Positions 1 to 11,100 of a stretch of 64,000 nucleotides of DNA are shown piece after piece. Under the pieces are notes generated by a model that was given only the letters and a program-made list of their open reading frames with translations, searched no databases and had not been told where the DNA came from. A program made the translations under genes and the position numbers. Each line of letters starts with the position of its first letter. Position 1 is the stretch's first letter. Source of the stretch: Asterias rubens (lineage: Eukaryota; Echinodermata; Asteroidea; Forcipulatida; Asteriidae); NCBI RefSeq assembly GCF_902459465.1, contig NC_047065.1, positions 13,741,634 through 13,805,633 of the forward strand, given 5' to 3'.

Positions 1-225
1 CACGAATTTGATTTCAAGACCTTAGAATTAGATTTTGATGTCTCAAAATCAAGCATCTGATCAAAAGCACACAACTTCGTGTGACAAGGGTGTTTTTTTC
101 TTTCTTTATTATCTCGCAACCTCGATGACCAATTGAGCTCAAATCTCCACAGGTGTGTTCTTTTATGCATATGATGAGAGACAACAAGTGAGAAGACTGG
201 TCTTTGACAATTCAGTGTCTTTAAC
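1..225 (+). repeat. Family A inverted-repeat element, left part cut by window edge
   Basis: Matches the middle and right end of family A (complete copies at 10263 and 43819): the CACGAATTTGATTTC block, the CACAACTTCGTGTGACAAGG block, the TTATCTCGCAAC block, and an end reading CTTTGACAATTCAGTGTCTTT. The left terminal repeat lies outside the window. Diverged copy with no coding content. Confidence 0.85.
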
Positions 226-512
226 AAATTTCTGTACATGTGGAATGGTTGTTTGGCTGGTAACCTTTTGTTGCTGTTGTGCTTCAAGCTATGTTTTGCA
301 GCTCAAATTCGGCCCACGTCTTAAAAATAAACTAGAACCCTGGGTCCTTTACAGGAATGTTCACATTCTACAAAATATCATTTTCACACTATGTATTTTT
401 TTATATTTTATTATGGTTATAAAACACAGATATATTTTTGTATATTAATAACTTCTGTTAAAATCTCTATAAGTCCAACCAATATTTATTTTTTTCCGGA
501 GAGACCCTCAAA
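226..512. other. Unassigned AT-rich stretch
   Basis: Upstream flank of the UBE2V gene. I see no gene, repeat end or regulatory motif I can support. A 97-codon open frame overlaps it, but its start lies in the family A repeat and the protein has no recognisable pattern. Confidence 0.5.
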
Positions 513-683
513 CAGGCCTGGATTTTCATAGAGGTCACAATGCCATGGCATTTGTTGCACTGGTCTTTGCCTTTGTGCCCCTTCAAAAGTTGCCTGGCTA
601 GAATGTAGAGCTTTCAAATTAATGAAGTGCCCTTTGCAAAATAAAACGAAATCACCCTCTAGAAATTGAAAATTCCAGGCCTG
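513..683. repeat. Family G short inverted-repeat element
   Basis: Begins CAGGCCTGGATTTTC and ends GAAAATTCCAGGCCTG, so the ends are inverted repeats around about 140 bp. The interior has GTGCCCCTTCAAAA-type text also found at 7935-8260 and 35560-35705. Non-coding element of MITE type. Confidence 0.7.
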
Positions 684-1310
684 ATGTAATATTTTTGTTA
701 AACGGTTGGTATATAGTCATTGATAAAAGCATGAGAATAAAAATAAATCATATGTTATCGATTGTATTACAAAAAAAATGTATAGATATTATCATTTCAA
801 ACTTTCTCCAATCTATAAAACATATTTCAACTTGAATTTCTGCAATAAAATTGTTTAAAAAAATTAAATACATATACCTTTAATAGCATCTTTCACCAGA
901 GCGGAATGGGAATTAACTTTCTCTTTCTGAACAATATTATGTAAATTTCGTCTAAAAAAGACAATTCAGCATGTGGATTGAACTGACCAAAACAGAATTT
1001 AATTTGACTTACAGCTAATCAATACTGTCTTGCCCACCCACACCGAGACACATTCCCCATGGCTGAGTAAAACACCCCCACCCAACCCCCCACCCCGACC
1101 CCACCCCACCCCACCCACCCAATGTTTGTGATGTATAACTCCATTTGATCTGCCCCTGCCTTCAAGTTTTAATGTTTTGAGACTTGGAAGGCGGCAATAG
1201 TGACATAATGAGTAGTGATAAATAAATGACCAGCGTCCACTACCAATCAACCTTGTAATGTGTGAATCACTGAAACTAGAATTGCTGCCTCGGGTTCATG
1301 AAGATGTTTT
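684..1310. other. Unassigned AT-rich flank with a C-rich tract
   Basis: AT-rich text with a simple C/A-rich tract at about 1072-1121 (CCCCACCC-type). No gene or complete repeat element seen. Confidence 0.5.
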
Positions 1311-1488
1311 TTTCAGAAAAACTGCTTAGCAAATTCCTATGCTAAGCAGATTTTTTTATGGGGGGGGCCGGGGGCATGCAGTCACAAATGTTAATTTATG
1401 GACTTTTGGCTGGTAACCAGCTTCTGCTTAGCAATATTGTTTGTGCTTAGCAAGTTTCTATGCTTAGATGCTTTGTGAAATTGGGCCT
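1311..1488. repeat. Family D palindromic element
   Basis: CTGCTTAGCAAATTCCTATG and CTATGCTAAGCAG lie at the left and GCTTAGATGC...GTGAAATTGGGCC at the right. This is the CTTAGC-rich palindrome with ends reading GGGCCCAATTTCATAGAG also seen at 5863, 31779, 36385, 44990 and 47299. A G-rich tract interrupts it. Confidence 0.65.
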
Positions 1489-1560
1489 TGTTGAACAATA
1501 GAGCAAATGGTTGAACGGTGGGTCATCTCCATCATAGAGCTATAAAATAAGTGTCCACCG

Positions 1561-1568
1561 TATAAATA
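1561..1568 (+). promoter_or_regulatory. Possible TATA box upstream of UBE2V
   Basis: TATAAATA sits about 180 bp before the proposed UBE2V start codon; a second TATAAAATAA lies at 1541. The transcript start is unknown and such genes often lack a TATA box, so this is a weak call. Confidence 0.25.
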
Positions 1569-1741
1569 GTGCACGGTCGGTGGGGGTGCGTCAAGAAAAC
1601 AAATCTGACGAGAGAGGGCGCTATTGGAGGTAACATCTACACATCGGATACTGACTGGCCTCGCACCGTTTGTGTGTGACACGAATCGCAAATTTTTGCC
1701 TAGTTTCGTGTGTTTTGTACCCGAAACCCGAGCCATTAAAA

Positions 1742-4700
1742 ATGAGTGAGTATATATTCTTTTAATTCGTCAATTCCTATTTTACTCTGTGTAAAATTTT
1801 AGTTTTAAACTGAAACCGAATGTAGTGTAAACCCCATAAATCGAAACCCCTTTTTGCGAAAAGATTTTACGACTAGATAATAATTATTACTAAGGACCTA
1901 CTAAAAAGTACTAAGACAAGAGTTTTCGTCATTGACGAATGGCTAGATTAGTTACGGAGATCGTAACCCTGCATTCTCCCGACGGTAGGGAGGGTTGGAG
2001 GGTTACGCAAGTAATGAATGGCCTGACAGTCGATCACCACACGACTCTCTAGCATGTCTAGCCGTCGCTAGACAGAGGTTACTCAAGAGCAGAGGCGCAG
2101 CGAGAGGGTGACTGCATTACAATACATACAAAACCTAAATGGGTACCGGTCAACTCGTCCCAAGCCAACTCGGTCCCAGTCAACTCGGTCCCAACCAAGT
2201 AAACTCAGTCCCAAGACAAGGAAGCTTGCACGGGCGGGAGGGACAGCAACCCAAGTTATTTGAATCGAGTTGACTTGGTCCAAAGCGAACTCGGTCCCAG
2301 TCAACTGGGTCCCAGTCAACTGGGTCCCCAGTCAACTCTGTCCCAGTCAACTCGGTCCCAAGTCAGCTCGGTCCCAAGTCAACTCGGTCCCAAGTCAACT
2401 CGGTCCCAAGTCAACTCGGTCCCAAGTCAACTCGGTCCCAAGTCAACTCGGTCCCAAGTCAACTCGGTCCCAAGTCAACTCGGTCCCAAGTCAACTCGGT
2501 CCCAAGTCAACTCGGTCCCAAGTCAACTCGGTCCCAAGTCAACTCGGTCCCAAGTCAACTCGGTCCCAAGTCAACTCGGTCCCAAGTCAACTCGGTCCCA
2601 AGACAGGGAAGCTTGCACGGGTGGGAGGGAGGGCGGGCGCGGGGAGGGACCGCAACCCAAGTTATTTGAACAATATTATATTTTATTACATTTGTTATTT
2701 ATTTTCGACCAAAACATTAATTTCCTTAATAGGCCCCCCTAGTTTTAGTTTTTTAATTAGTAGATTTTGGATATTATTTATTATTCTTACATATAAGTTT
2801 AAACTTGAAAGTTTTCTTTATAATTTAAACCAAACATTATAATTTCCTTTCTTTATTTTTTAATGATTATGTAATTCGTACTGTTTTTATATTATTTAAA
2901 TTTAAATGTAAGTTACTTGAAAAGAAATCAAAGAGGATTCAACTATTAATATTTGTCAATTAATGAACTGTTGAGAGCCATACAAAAAACAATACTCTGG
3001 TTGAAAGCAAAGAGAACTTTTTTTTAGTAGAAATTTATTTGCCAACTCAATCAGTAATTTTCAAAAGTGAGTGTTGAATACAGAAACAAATGGTCGCTTT
3101 TGAAGGCATCGAATATTATAGGTCCCCGAACATCAGTGCACACTTATCCCGTTTCATGTACAAACAAAGTCAAAGGACATTCATTATTATTTTTCCAATT
3201 CAAAGAAAACATACAATTACTTCCTGTCAACCAGGCGGACCGAGTTGACTTGGGACCGAGTTGACTTGGGACCAAGTTGACTTGGGACCGAGTTGACTTG
3301 GGACCGAGTTGACTTGGGACCGAGTTGACTGGGACCGAGTTGACCTAAATAACCCTAGTTGCGATGACGTAACCCTCCTGCTGACGTTATCGCAACTAAA
3401 ATAACCCATGTCATCATCAGCAAGCATGTTCAATTCAATCAACATGATCAAGAAGGAATGTCTTCAACCAAAAAGAGAAAATGTCTGTATCATGGCACCA
3501 CTTTTTCATCTCATTCTCAAAGTCAAATGAGATACTCTTTTTGGGGGGAGGAAACTAAATAAGTAAAAAGTGGTGCCAGGTTCATAGGATGTCAATTGTC
3601 ACTGTGTGGTTCTGAACTTTACAACACATATCAATCAATGATCATTCCTTGACAACTTGCTCTTGAAGATGTTGTGCACATGTTCTTTTGCTTTTTCCCT
3701 GTATTGAAACTCTGTGTTTCACTTGGTATGTCACAAGCACACCGTATTCATTCGCCTTTGAATAGCGCGAGTAAGCTTACCAGGTGTCTTGTCATCGTAT
3801 AGGCTAATGCATGAATATTCCACCCTTTAAATTACTAACAATAAAGGGTATGTAAATTGTGCGTGTAGCTATGCAGGGAGACCTGTTCATTGGCTCTGAC
3901 GTGGTCGACCGGTCGACGTACCTCCAAAACCTATGAACACTATTACTTAGAACCCAATACCTTGTGATTGCAAGTCCTGCCACTTGACCACAGTGACCAA
4001 ACAAACAAACAACAACATGTCCTATTGAATGTCTGGATCAAACTAATGTGTTATAATTTTGTTTGGCTTACATAAATTAATGTACATGATAAATGCGATT
4101 TCGCAGTTCCGGCTGTCTATAAAAATGTTGTCACATCATACTAAACCTTCATGCTTCACCCCTTTTGTTTCAGGTTCTTACGTCGTACCTCGGAACTTCC
4201 GACTACTTGAAGAGTTGGAAGAAGGCCAGAAGGGAGGTGACGGCACAGTGAGTTGGGGACTTGAAGACGATGATGATTCATCGCTGACATTCTGGACTGG
4301 AATGATTGTCGGCCCTTCAAGGGTAAGAATGTAATAATTTTATAATAATAATATCAAAGTCTTGGTATTGGCTCTCTAATCCCACCCTTTCATGTCTCCC
4401 TGCATTGTTGTCGAACAATACATCTACCACTTTTATGGTCCAGTAACCCTTCCTTTCATTCTAAACATCCTTTGTCCTCGCCACTTCACTCCTATTGGTT
4501 CATAGCCACCAATATTGTTTCTGAAATAGGAACTTTGATTGGCTGTTATTTTCCCGCTTCTTTCTGGATCCTTTCCTTAATCCCTTTCCCCCTCTCTTTT
4601 TCTATAAATGGATATGTATTTGTTTGTACTTGTTTTATGCCTCTGAAGAAGGTCCGGATTGGATCGAAAGCTAAGGCCATCTACCCTATTCATTATTTAA

Positions 4701-7047
4701 TAATATCAAAGTCTTATATAGCGCACGTATCTACCAAACAAGGTATTTAAGGCGCTGAGTATACAAACTTCCAGAAAGGTTATTACAGTGATGAATTCTG
4801 AGACCCAGTTATTTAGCACCTTATAAGGGTTTACAAGGTGCTACGGCGCATATAGCAGCCACAGCCAGGAACTCCGGGGCGTATCCCTTCTCTTTTCAAT
4901 AAGTGTATGCTCTTTTTACATGCGTTACACAATACATGGGACCAACAGCTTTATGTCCCATCCGAAGGACGAAACAATAGTTAAGTGTCTTGCTTAGGGA
5001 AACAAGTGTCACGGCTGGGGATTCGTACCCACACTCTGTTGATCAGAAACATCAGAGTTTGAATTTGGTGCTCTTAACTGCTCGGCCAGACACTTCCACA
5101 AAAAAAAAATGTTGTACCCTTGGCGACCCAAAATTTGTTGACTTGTTCGGCCAGCGAGCAAACAAAACAGTTAAGGGATACAAAACAATACATTTTGACT
5201 TTAATCCTGCTTCAATGCAACTTTGAACCGATGGTCACCTAACCTAACTGATTCAGTGCAGCATAAGTCATTGAAGAAAGACTAAAGCACTTTGAGACTT
5301 TGGTTGAGAAATCTCTGAAACTTATTATTACTAGTATTATTAATACTATAATTGATAATTTGTTCCACAGATCATTTACCGGTCATTTTTTTTGTTCAAT
5401 TTTAACCTTACTTTTATTGTCTCGTCTCTTGCAGTGTACCTGTGAAGGTCGTATCTTCAATTTGAAAGTAAACTGCGGAGCTTCGTATCCCGACCATCCC
5501 CCAACTGTACGGTTTGTCACAAAAGTAAACTTGCCTGTGGTTAGTCCTTCTGGAACGGTAAGTTTGTCCGAACACTCAGTAGGGCTGGAGTTGGTGGGGG
5601 AGGGGGTGGGGTTGATGGTGGGTTGAAAATCCAAACGATCACAGGGCAGATGTATCAACATTTGTATTGAACAGAAATTCTTTAACGCCAGGGTACACGT
5701 ATGTAATTGTCAAACACGAGTATTCTCACTCTGTGTATCCCAACATACTGTACGTATGTATGCACAAAAAGTAACAAACCTGTGAAAAAACTTTGGTGCA
5801 GCATGGCAGTCCATCGCAAGTTGCGACATTGCCTCCCTGTCAGTCCACTTGGTCTCCACCTGATCCCAATTTCATAGCACTGCTTAGTGGCCGATCTTAT
5901 GCTTACTGTGCGATTTCTATTTCATAGCGCTGCTAACTAAACTGTAAGCACACGAAAAGGCATGCTAACCTTCCGGTGCTTACCGCACACAAATAATTGA
6001 CGTCACAATGCAAATATACGGTTAACGCACAATATGACCGCCCAATTTTTCTGCTAATCTGTGAAATACTCTAAGGCTTACGCAAATTTTTCTGCTCTAG
6101 TAAGCACGCAAATTTGCTTACTGTTAAGCAACGCTATGAAATTGGGCCCTAGTTCCCAAACAGGAAGACCACCTACATGTCAATAAGTGCTTGATAGCCG
6201 GCCATTAATCAGAATGTTGTGGGTTCAAATCCCGCTCTACACAGTCGACGGTTGTGAATGGCTTGTGACTGGCACTTCTGAACAAAGGTGTTGACAAAAT
6301 AGGCAGACCACCACAGCACCACCACTAGTTCTAGATAGCTCAGTTGGTAAAGCACAAGTGTGGCAGGAGATTCTGTGTCCCCCCCCCCCCATATTGCGAA
6401 CTCTGTACAAACTACTCATGATAGCGCCCTCTTTTGAATCATTCTCCTCCAACCCTTGTTTATTCCTTGAGGTCCCAAGTTCGAATCCCGCTCTAGTCAT
6501 TAGACCGATCCACTAAGCTCCGCCCCATTGCGTATTGACCAATCACAACACAACGAAGGTACGACAAATAAGGTCGGACATGCGTGCGCGTATCTTGGCG
6601 CGCGCGGCAGAGTTGTGCAGAAAGGCATTGTAGAGCCCCACGTGTTCTTGCTCACACGTGCATTGTGGGCAGACCCTACTGGATCGGTCTATTGTATTTG
6701 ACAGTCTCTGATTCAGGTTATAGGTTGAATTACTTGTGACTGGCACCTTTGAACAAAGATAGGGAGACCACCAATGTAATTCTAGATAGCTTAGTTGGTG
6801 GAGCGCCGGCAAGATAATCTTGCCTAGTAATTTTTGTTTTGCGCAACCACAAATTATTTAAACTTTACTCAGTCATTCTCTCTTTCTTTATTATCCTACA
6901 ATTCAATTACAGGTGGATAAGTTACCCATCCTGCAACGGTGGCAGCGCAGCTACACCATCAAGGCAATACTAATAGCCCTCCGTCAATCCATGACACAAA
7001 AAGAAAATATGAAGCTACCCCAGCCCCCCGAAGGTACTACATATTGA
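1742..7047 (+). CDS. UBE2V2: Ubiquitin-conjugating enzyme E2 variant (UBE2V1/UBE2V2, Mms2 type), 4 exons
   Basis: Catalytically inactive E2 variant that pairs with Ubc13 (UBE2N) to build Lys63-linked ubiquitin chains in DNA damage tolerance and immune signalling (family knowledge). Exons: 1742-1745 (only ATGA, donor GTGAGT), 4174-4322 (acceptor TTTCAG, donor GTAAGA), 5435-5557 (acceptor TTGCAG, donor GTAAGT), 6913-7047 (acceptor TTACAG, stop TGA). Phases join to an open 136-residue protein; human paralogs have about 145. Exon 2 carries [16 protein letters not shown]; its Phe10 aligns with the Phe that docks into Ubc13. The usual active-site stretch reads VVSPSGTVD with no Cys, as expected for a UEV. 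The C-terminus reads [12 protein letters not shown], almost as in human. The 4-nt first coding exon is inferred from the phase and the strong donor; the rest is firm. UBE2V1 and UBE2V2 cannot be told apart here. Confidence 0.95.
2150..2611 (+). repeat. 16-bp minisatellite array in UBE2V intron 1
   Basis: The unit CCCAAGTCAACTCGGT is repeated head to tail about 20 times, almost without change from 2350 to 2600 and degenerate from 2150 to 2350. A longer block (AGACARGGAAGCTTGCACGG plus GCAACCCAAGTTATTTGA) occurs at 2213 and again at 2600-2668, so part of the array was duplicated with its flank. Open frames across it only reflect the 16-bp (48-nt) period. Confidence 0.95.
3238..3346 (-). repeat. 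Same 16-bp minisatellite, inverted array
   Basis: About six to seven units of ACCGAGTTGACTTGGG, the reverse complement of the 2150-2611 unit, about 630 bp downstream. The two arrays form a large inverted pair inside UBE2V intron 1. Confidence 0.95.
3490..3580. repeat. Diverged family C hairpin element
   Basis: ATGGCACCACTTTTTCATCT at the left pairs with AAAAAGTGGTGCCA at the right around about 60 bp. It resembles the family C ends (GGCGCCACCACTTTTTCA) at 12253 and 13538 but lacks the central GC step. Confidence 0.6.
3930..4012 (-). repeat. tRNA-like SINE fragment
   Basis: Read on the minus strand: GTCACTGTGGTCAAGTGGCA, then ACTTGCAATCACAAGG, then a degenerate B box (TATTGGGTTCTAAG). The 10015-10235 fragment shares the ACTTGCAAT core. 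The pairing is too poor for a working tRNA gene. Confidence 0.5.
4694..5096 (-). repeat. tRNA-derived SINE (Leu/Ser-like head), minus strand, in UBE2V intron 2
   Basis: On the minus strand the head reads GTGTCTGGCCGAGCAGTTAA with a B-box region near GGGTACGAATCCCC. The body matches the SINEs at 49214 and 54704 (TTAAGTGTCTTGCTTAG reversed), and the tail reads GCGCTATATAAGACTTTG followed by ATTATTAAA. About 400 bp, non-coding. Confidence 0.8.
5863..6150. repeat. Family D palindromic element in UBE2V intron 3
   Basis: Left end CCCAATTTCATAGCACTGCT and right end AGCAACGCTATGAAATTGGG are inverted repeats. The interior is rich in GCTTAC/GTAAGC. About 288 bp. Confidence 0.8.
6170..6500 (+). repeat. 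tRNA-derived SINE mosaic with an inserted family I copy
   Basis: Contains GTGGGTTCAAATCCCGCTCT (B box), then AGATAGCTCAGTTGGTAAAG (A box) at about 6336, and AGTTCGAATCCCGCTC at about 6478. The segment 6370-6465 between A box and B box is a family I repeat on the minus strand (GATAGCGCCCTC), so it interrupts the second SINE head. Confidence 0.65.
6500..6692 (-). repeat. Family F repeat with CCAAT and GC boxes
   Basis: Left text AGACCGATCCACTAAGCTCC and right text GGATCGGTCT are inverted ends. On the minus strand it carries GATTGGTCAATACGCAATGG followed by GGGCGGAGC, a CCAAT box next to a GC box. A second copy at 21285-21490 is in the opposite orientation. Confidence 0.75.
6715..6832 (+). repeat. 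tRNA-derived SINE fragment
   Basis: TGTGACTGGCACCTTTGAAC, AGGGAGACCACC and TAGATAGCTTAGTTGGTGGA repeat the text at 6260-6355. Truncated just after the A box. Lies just before UBE2V exon 4. Confidence 0.65.
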
Positions 7048-7930
7048 TCCCTCCGCTCTCCCCTTCTCTCCCGGTCGATATATCTTTCATCCATTGGCAG
7101 CTCCAGGTTTGTGGTAAACAGGGTCGGTAACACTAACACCATCTCCCCTGGTTATTCATATAGTGTATACTATAAACTATAAACCACGTAGGTACTCTTA
7201 TTATCCGTAAGCCTTTTTGATTTAGACACCCCTATTGCAGTTTCGTTCCCCAAGACATACACATACTTCCTACTATAAGCCTGGATGATTAGTGCGACTA
7301 GCGTCAAAGTCCCAACTAGTGATCGCTGAGTTGAGTTGCAACTGCCCCTTTCAAACTACTTGGTTAATCGTGCCACCACTGCTACTACAAACAAAATTGC
7401 AACTTCCCGCTTTGTGAACCGATTGTGTTGTTCACCAAGTTGTTGCTCACCACTATTTACAACAACATAATTTGCTTACAAAAAGGAATCGGACATCAGT
7501 GACACAATCCTTCACTCCTTTCAGCATAAATTTTACTATATTGCGCCCGTGACAAACAATTTGTTGCAATGCGACTTTAGGCATTAAAAATTAATCATGA
7601 CTAGTGTGGAACGCGCGACTGGTCAAGTATTAATTTTACTCGTCGCCCAGGCTTACTGCCTACATTTGAGTAGCTTGAATGAAAAACTTGAATGAAAAAA
7701 ATGGTCAAGCAAGAAGGAGGAATGTTTGTAAATTTACTTTATTTTGCACCGATCTCTTTGACTGTGTTCCCCCTTTTTTTGGCTTACTATTTTTGCTGCT
7801 TCAATCCTGGATCTGCCACTGCCACACGCACCCTGCTGACCAAGCAAGTCCTTCTTGCTGTATATATATACAAAGCTCCAATGTAAGCTGTTTTGTAAGA
7901 TCAGTTCCATAATGCTGGATTTTAACTCAA
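7048..7930 (+). other. UBE2V 3' UTR and downstream flank, otherwise unassigned
   Basis: Follows the UBE2V stop codon. No canonical AATAAA with a convincing downstream element was found close by, so the transcript end is unknown. No second gene or complete repeat is seen. Confidence 0.5.
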
Positions 7931-7934
7931 TTAG

Positions 7935-8260
7935 TTTGTTTTATTTTCTCAACAAGGAGATATAGAACTCCACCAAAACCACCATCTGAAAGAAAATGTG
8001 ATTCTTTAAGGTGATACTGGACAGGGCTATAGACATGATTATACTGGGTCTGTTGGTGGTCAATGGAATTACAACCTCTAAACCATGTTACTGCATGCGT
8101 GCCTACCGTTACATTATAATGTCCCCTGGTCATTGCCTTGGTGCCCTTGAAACGCTCCATAAAAAATGAACAATTTCCTCAAAGGGTGCCCTTTACCAAG
8201 GAGAAAATGTCTTGGTGCCCTTGCGCTTTCAAAAAATGAAGCATACAGGCCTGAAAGTCT
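7935..8260. repeat. Family G related segment
   Basis: TGCCTTGGTGCCCTTGAAAC, AGGGTGCCCTTTACCAAGGA and ATGAAGCATACAGGCCTG match the 35560-35705 copy closely. Boundaries are not clear. Non-coding. Confidence 0.55.
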
Positions 8261-8862
8261 GCTATATTTCCATACATATATACTTTCCAAGAATTACTGA
8301 ACGGACACTTTACCAAGTTCATAAAATATTAAAATCATTTGGTCTTATAAAAAATGTTTATGGCCCAGTTTTTAAGAAAAAAAACCTGGAGTGCAGGCGA
8401 GATTGATGTTGAAGTTCAAGCCCCAACAATGTGTCTTAATTTGTAAATTGTATATAACGATTCCGATACAAAAAAATAAGAAGAAATTGTGTACACTTTC
8501 TTGAGTAACTCAAATTTCCTTGAATGCACTAGTGGAAAACAACTTGTGTTGATTCCTAACTCAACAAGCAGATTTTTGGGTATTTGGTTACACTTCAACC
8601 TGTAACCTTTGGTTGAACAAGATACTAAGATTTATATTCAAAATGATGTGTTGATTTTATCATATACATTGTATAATGGTTTGTATTACGACATCACACT
8701 TCAATAAGTCCCAAGTTGATCTGGTGAAAGCAAAGTCCGACTTTATTTTATAGTTCATAAGGGAGAAAAAACACTTGTTTAGCACCGTTTTTGTTCATCC
8801 GTAATACTTTAAAGCTTCTGCATATGTAGTAACGGCTGCCGACTTGGCAACCGCCCCAGTAA

Positions 8863-9026
8863 AGGCCCGGTCCCACTGCAGCGATAAAGAGAGCGAGAAC
8901 GACGCAAAGATAACGCGTTCTATCGGTTGAATGAGCGTGTGCGTATTCTGCGTGGAGCAATTCAACCATCGTGATCATGATCGTTATCGTGATCGTTATC
9001 GTTATCGCTGCAGTGGGACCGGGCCT
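8863..9026. mobile_element. MITE with 3-bp TAA target duplication (PIF/Harbinger-like)
   Basis: 164 bp beginning AGGCCCGGTCCCACTGCAGC and ending with its reverse complement. TAA lies directly outside both ends (8860-8862 and 9027-9029). A 3-bp TWA duplication is the PIF/Harbinger habit. The interior holds runs of GATCGTTATC. No coding capacity. Confidence 0.85.
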
Positions 9027-9029
9027 TAA

Positions 9030-10014
9030 CCATCACAAGAGGGCAGTTTAACTAATTATCATGTAACAAAGACTAATCTTAATCTTTGTGAAGTGAAGGC
9101 CTGGCCCTTTTACTGTACCATTCAATGTGTTAATCATGACTTAGATTTGTTTTTTTTCATTATGAATTTTAGTAAGAAATATCACTAAGCATATTAATTA
9201 GTATTAACAACAAAATCAGGAAACAAAGTAATAAATTCTTCAACCAATCCTTTCATTTATAAAATAAAATGTGTAATCAACATCATTAAATTACTAAATA
9301 ATGCTAAATAGTAGCTTTAACTACTACACTGTAGTCTAACTTGTAACAAATTATGTGTACTACACTTTCTTGATGTTTGATTTGTTTTTTTAGGTAAACA
9401 AAATAATTTCCCTCATGTACATCAGCTCATAAATTGGTGTAGCGATAAGTAGTCTTGTTTTCTGTGTTATTTAGGACTTTCTGTTTCAGTCTTTGTTTGT
9501 TTTATTCATGATCATCATTTGAATGAAGACGTTGCAGTTTATTGTCCCCAACCACTAACGGTGAGGTTTTTTATTAGACACTGCTTATTGCGACAGTTAT
9601 AGTGAAAACCCAGGTAAATGCAGCAAAATGCAATGGAGTGTGCTGTGAGACTTCAATGCTAATGAACATGTAAAGGCCAAGTAAGATGCTGAATGCTGCA
9701 CAGTGCAACCCAGTATAGGACTTGGGTTGACTGATAACTGCAACATAAAACAACTAAATTTTCCCCGTTGCATTTTGTTGCTTAACAGGTTCAGGATGCA
9801 CTTTGTTTTAGTTACAGTTTTGTTTGAAAGCTTTTCGCTGAATCTAATCCCGTAGGAAAGGCCTTACCTTTCAGTAAGAACACCCTCTAGATTGTGTTTG
9901 GTGATTGTTCAAAGTTGATTATTAAGTTTGTAAAAAAAAAAAAAAAAAAGTCACGACGGTGACAGGGTATCCTGGCGGGCTCGATCTCACAAAAAGACAC
10001 TTCGGGTCACTATC
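9030..10014. other. Unassigned AT-rich intergenic stretch
   Basis: AT-rich sequence with an A tract at about 9932-9948. No gene or element boundaries that I can support. Confidence 0.5.
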
Positions 10015-10240
10015 ACCACAGTGATTTGTATTGTGGTTGTGTGGTTTAGACTGCAGGACTTGCAATTTTAAGGTTGTGGGTTCGAATCCCACAGTTTATT
10101 GCTGATTTCACAATGTCGACCAGAATAAGAGTTGTGGGTAGTTACTGAATCACAATTTCTTGGCTTGTGCAATTCATAGTCATAGAAGTTTAATCAAGTT
10201 CTCTTGATGATGGGGAGACCATCTAAACTAACAACAAAAT
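10015..10240 (+). repeat. tRNA-like SINE fragment
   Basis: TGTGGTTTAGACTGCAGGAC, ACTTGCAATTTTAAGG and GGTTCGAATCCCAC resemble a tRNA A-to-B-box stretch. It is followed by TGATGGGGAGACCATC, shared with the other SINE copies. Not a foldable tRNA gene. Confidence 0.55.
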
Positions 10241-10262
10241 AAATCACACTTGCTTAGCAATT

Positions 10263-10648
10263 AAAGGCAGTGGACACTATTGGTAATTACTCAAAATAAT
10301 TATTAGCATAAAACCTTTCTTGGTGATGAGTAATAGGGAGAGGTTGATGGTATAAAACATTGTGAGAAACGGCTCCCTTTTAAGTGCCATAGTTTTTGAG
10401 AAAGAAGTAATTTTCCACGAATTTGATTTTGAGACCTCAGATTTAGAACTTGAGTTCTCGAAATCAACCATCCAAACGCACACAACTTTGTGTGACAAGG
10501 GTGTTTTTTTCTTTCATTATTATCTCGCAACTTCGATGACCGATTGAGCTTAAATTTCCACAGGTTTGTTATTTTATGCATATGTTGAAATACACCAACT
10601 GTGAAGGGTAGTCTTTGACAATTACCAATAGTGTCTACTTCCTTTAAG
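10263..10648 (+). repeat. Family A element, complete
   Basis: Flanked by TTAA; left end AGGCAGTGGACACTATTGGT, right end ACCAATAGTGTCTACTTCCT. The length of about 385 bp, inverted ends and TTAA flank fit a non-autonomous Kolobok- or piggyBac-like element. Open frames inside are chance. Confidence 0.9.
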
Positions 10649-10944
10649 ATTAACTATGGAGTTCCTTCCTCCATGGATTAACACACATTTTGAGATCAAT
10701 TGTGTCCCTTTGTGAAATTGAACCCCTGGATTAATATCTGAGTTAAGTTTGATTGTGGATTTGTATGTAAAAATGTTGTGTTTTATTTCATTTGGCTGAT
10801 TAAAACAACGACAAATTATACGATGATTGTATGAGATGGTATCAATGATTACAAATTCAAGGCCTGGAATTTTATATGTAAGAGGGCAAGGCTATTTTGT
10901 CAAATAGTTTGCTATTTTCGTGGTAAACTATTTATGAGGTTACA

Positions 10945-11100
10945 CACCTATATTCCGACACCCCTATGCTTCGACACCCCTGTGTTCCATCAACTCGGCC
11001 TATATTTTGACATCCCTATGTGCCGACACCCCTTTATTCCGACACCCCTATACTCTGACACCCCTATGTTCCATACACCCCTATGTTCTGACAAGACAAG
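10945..11100 (+). repeat. Degenerate minisatellite, CCGACACCCCTATG type
   Basis: About eight imperfect units of TTCCGACACCCCTATG, 15-17 bp each. It gives an apparent short open frame with repeated Pro/Thr that I do not take as coding. Confidence 0.8.

Noticed and set aside
2260..2842. Overlapping 160- and 190-codon open frames with [20 protein letters not shown] protein repeats
   Set aside because: They are a by-product of the 16-bp minisatellite, which is open in several frames; they lie inside a UBE2V intron and have no splice or domain support.
4059..4334. Open frame reading through UBE2V exon 2 with an upstream ATG at 4059
   Set aside because: The part before 4174 is intron ending in a good acceptor (TTTGTTTCAG) and has no match to UBE2V N-termini.
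10277..10581. Overlapping open frames of 60-90 codons recurring at many family A copies
   Set aside because: They are shared by decayed copies of a non-coding inverted-repeat element, and stops differ between copies.
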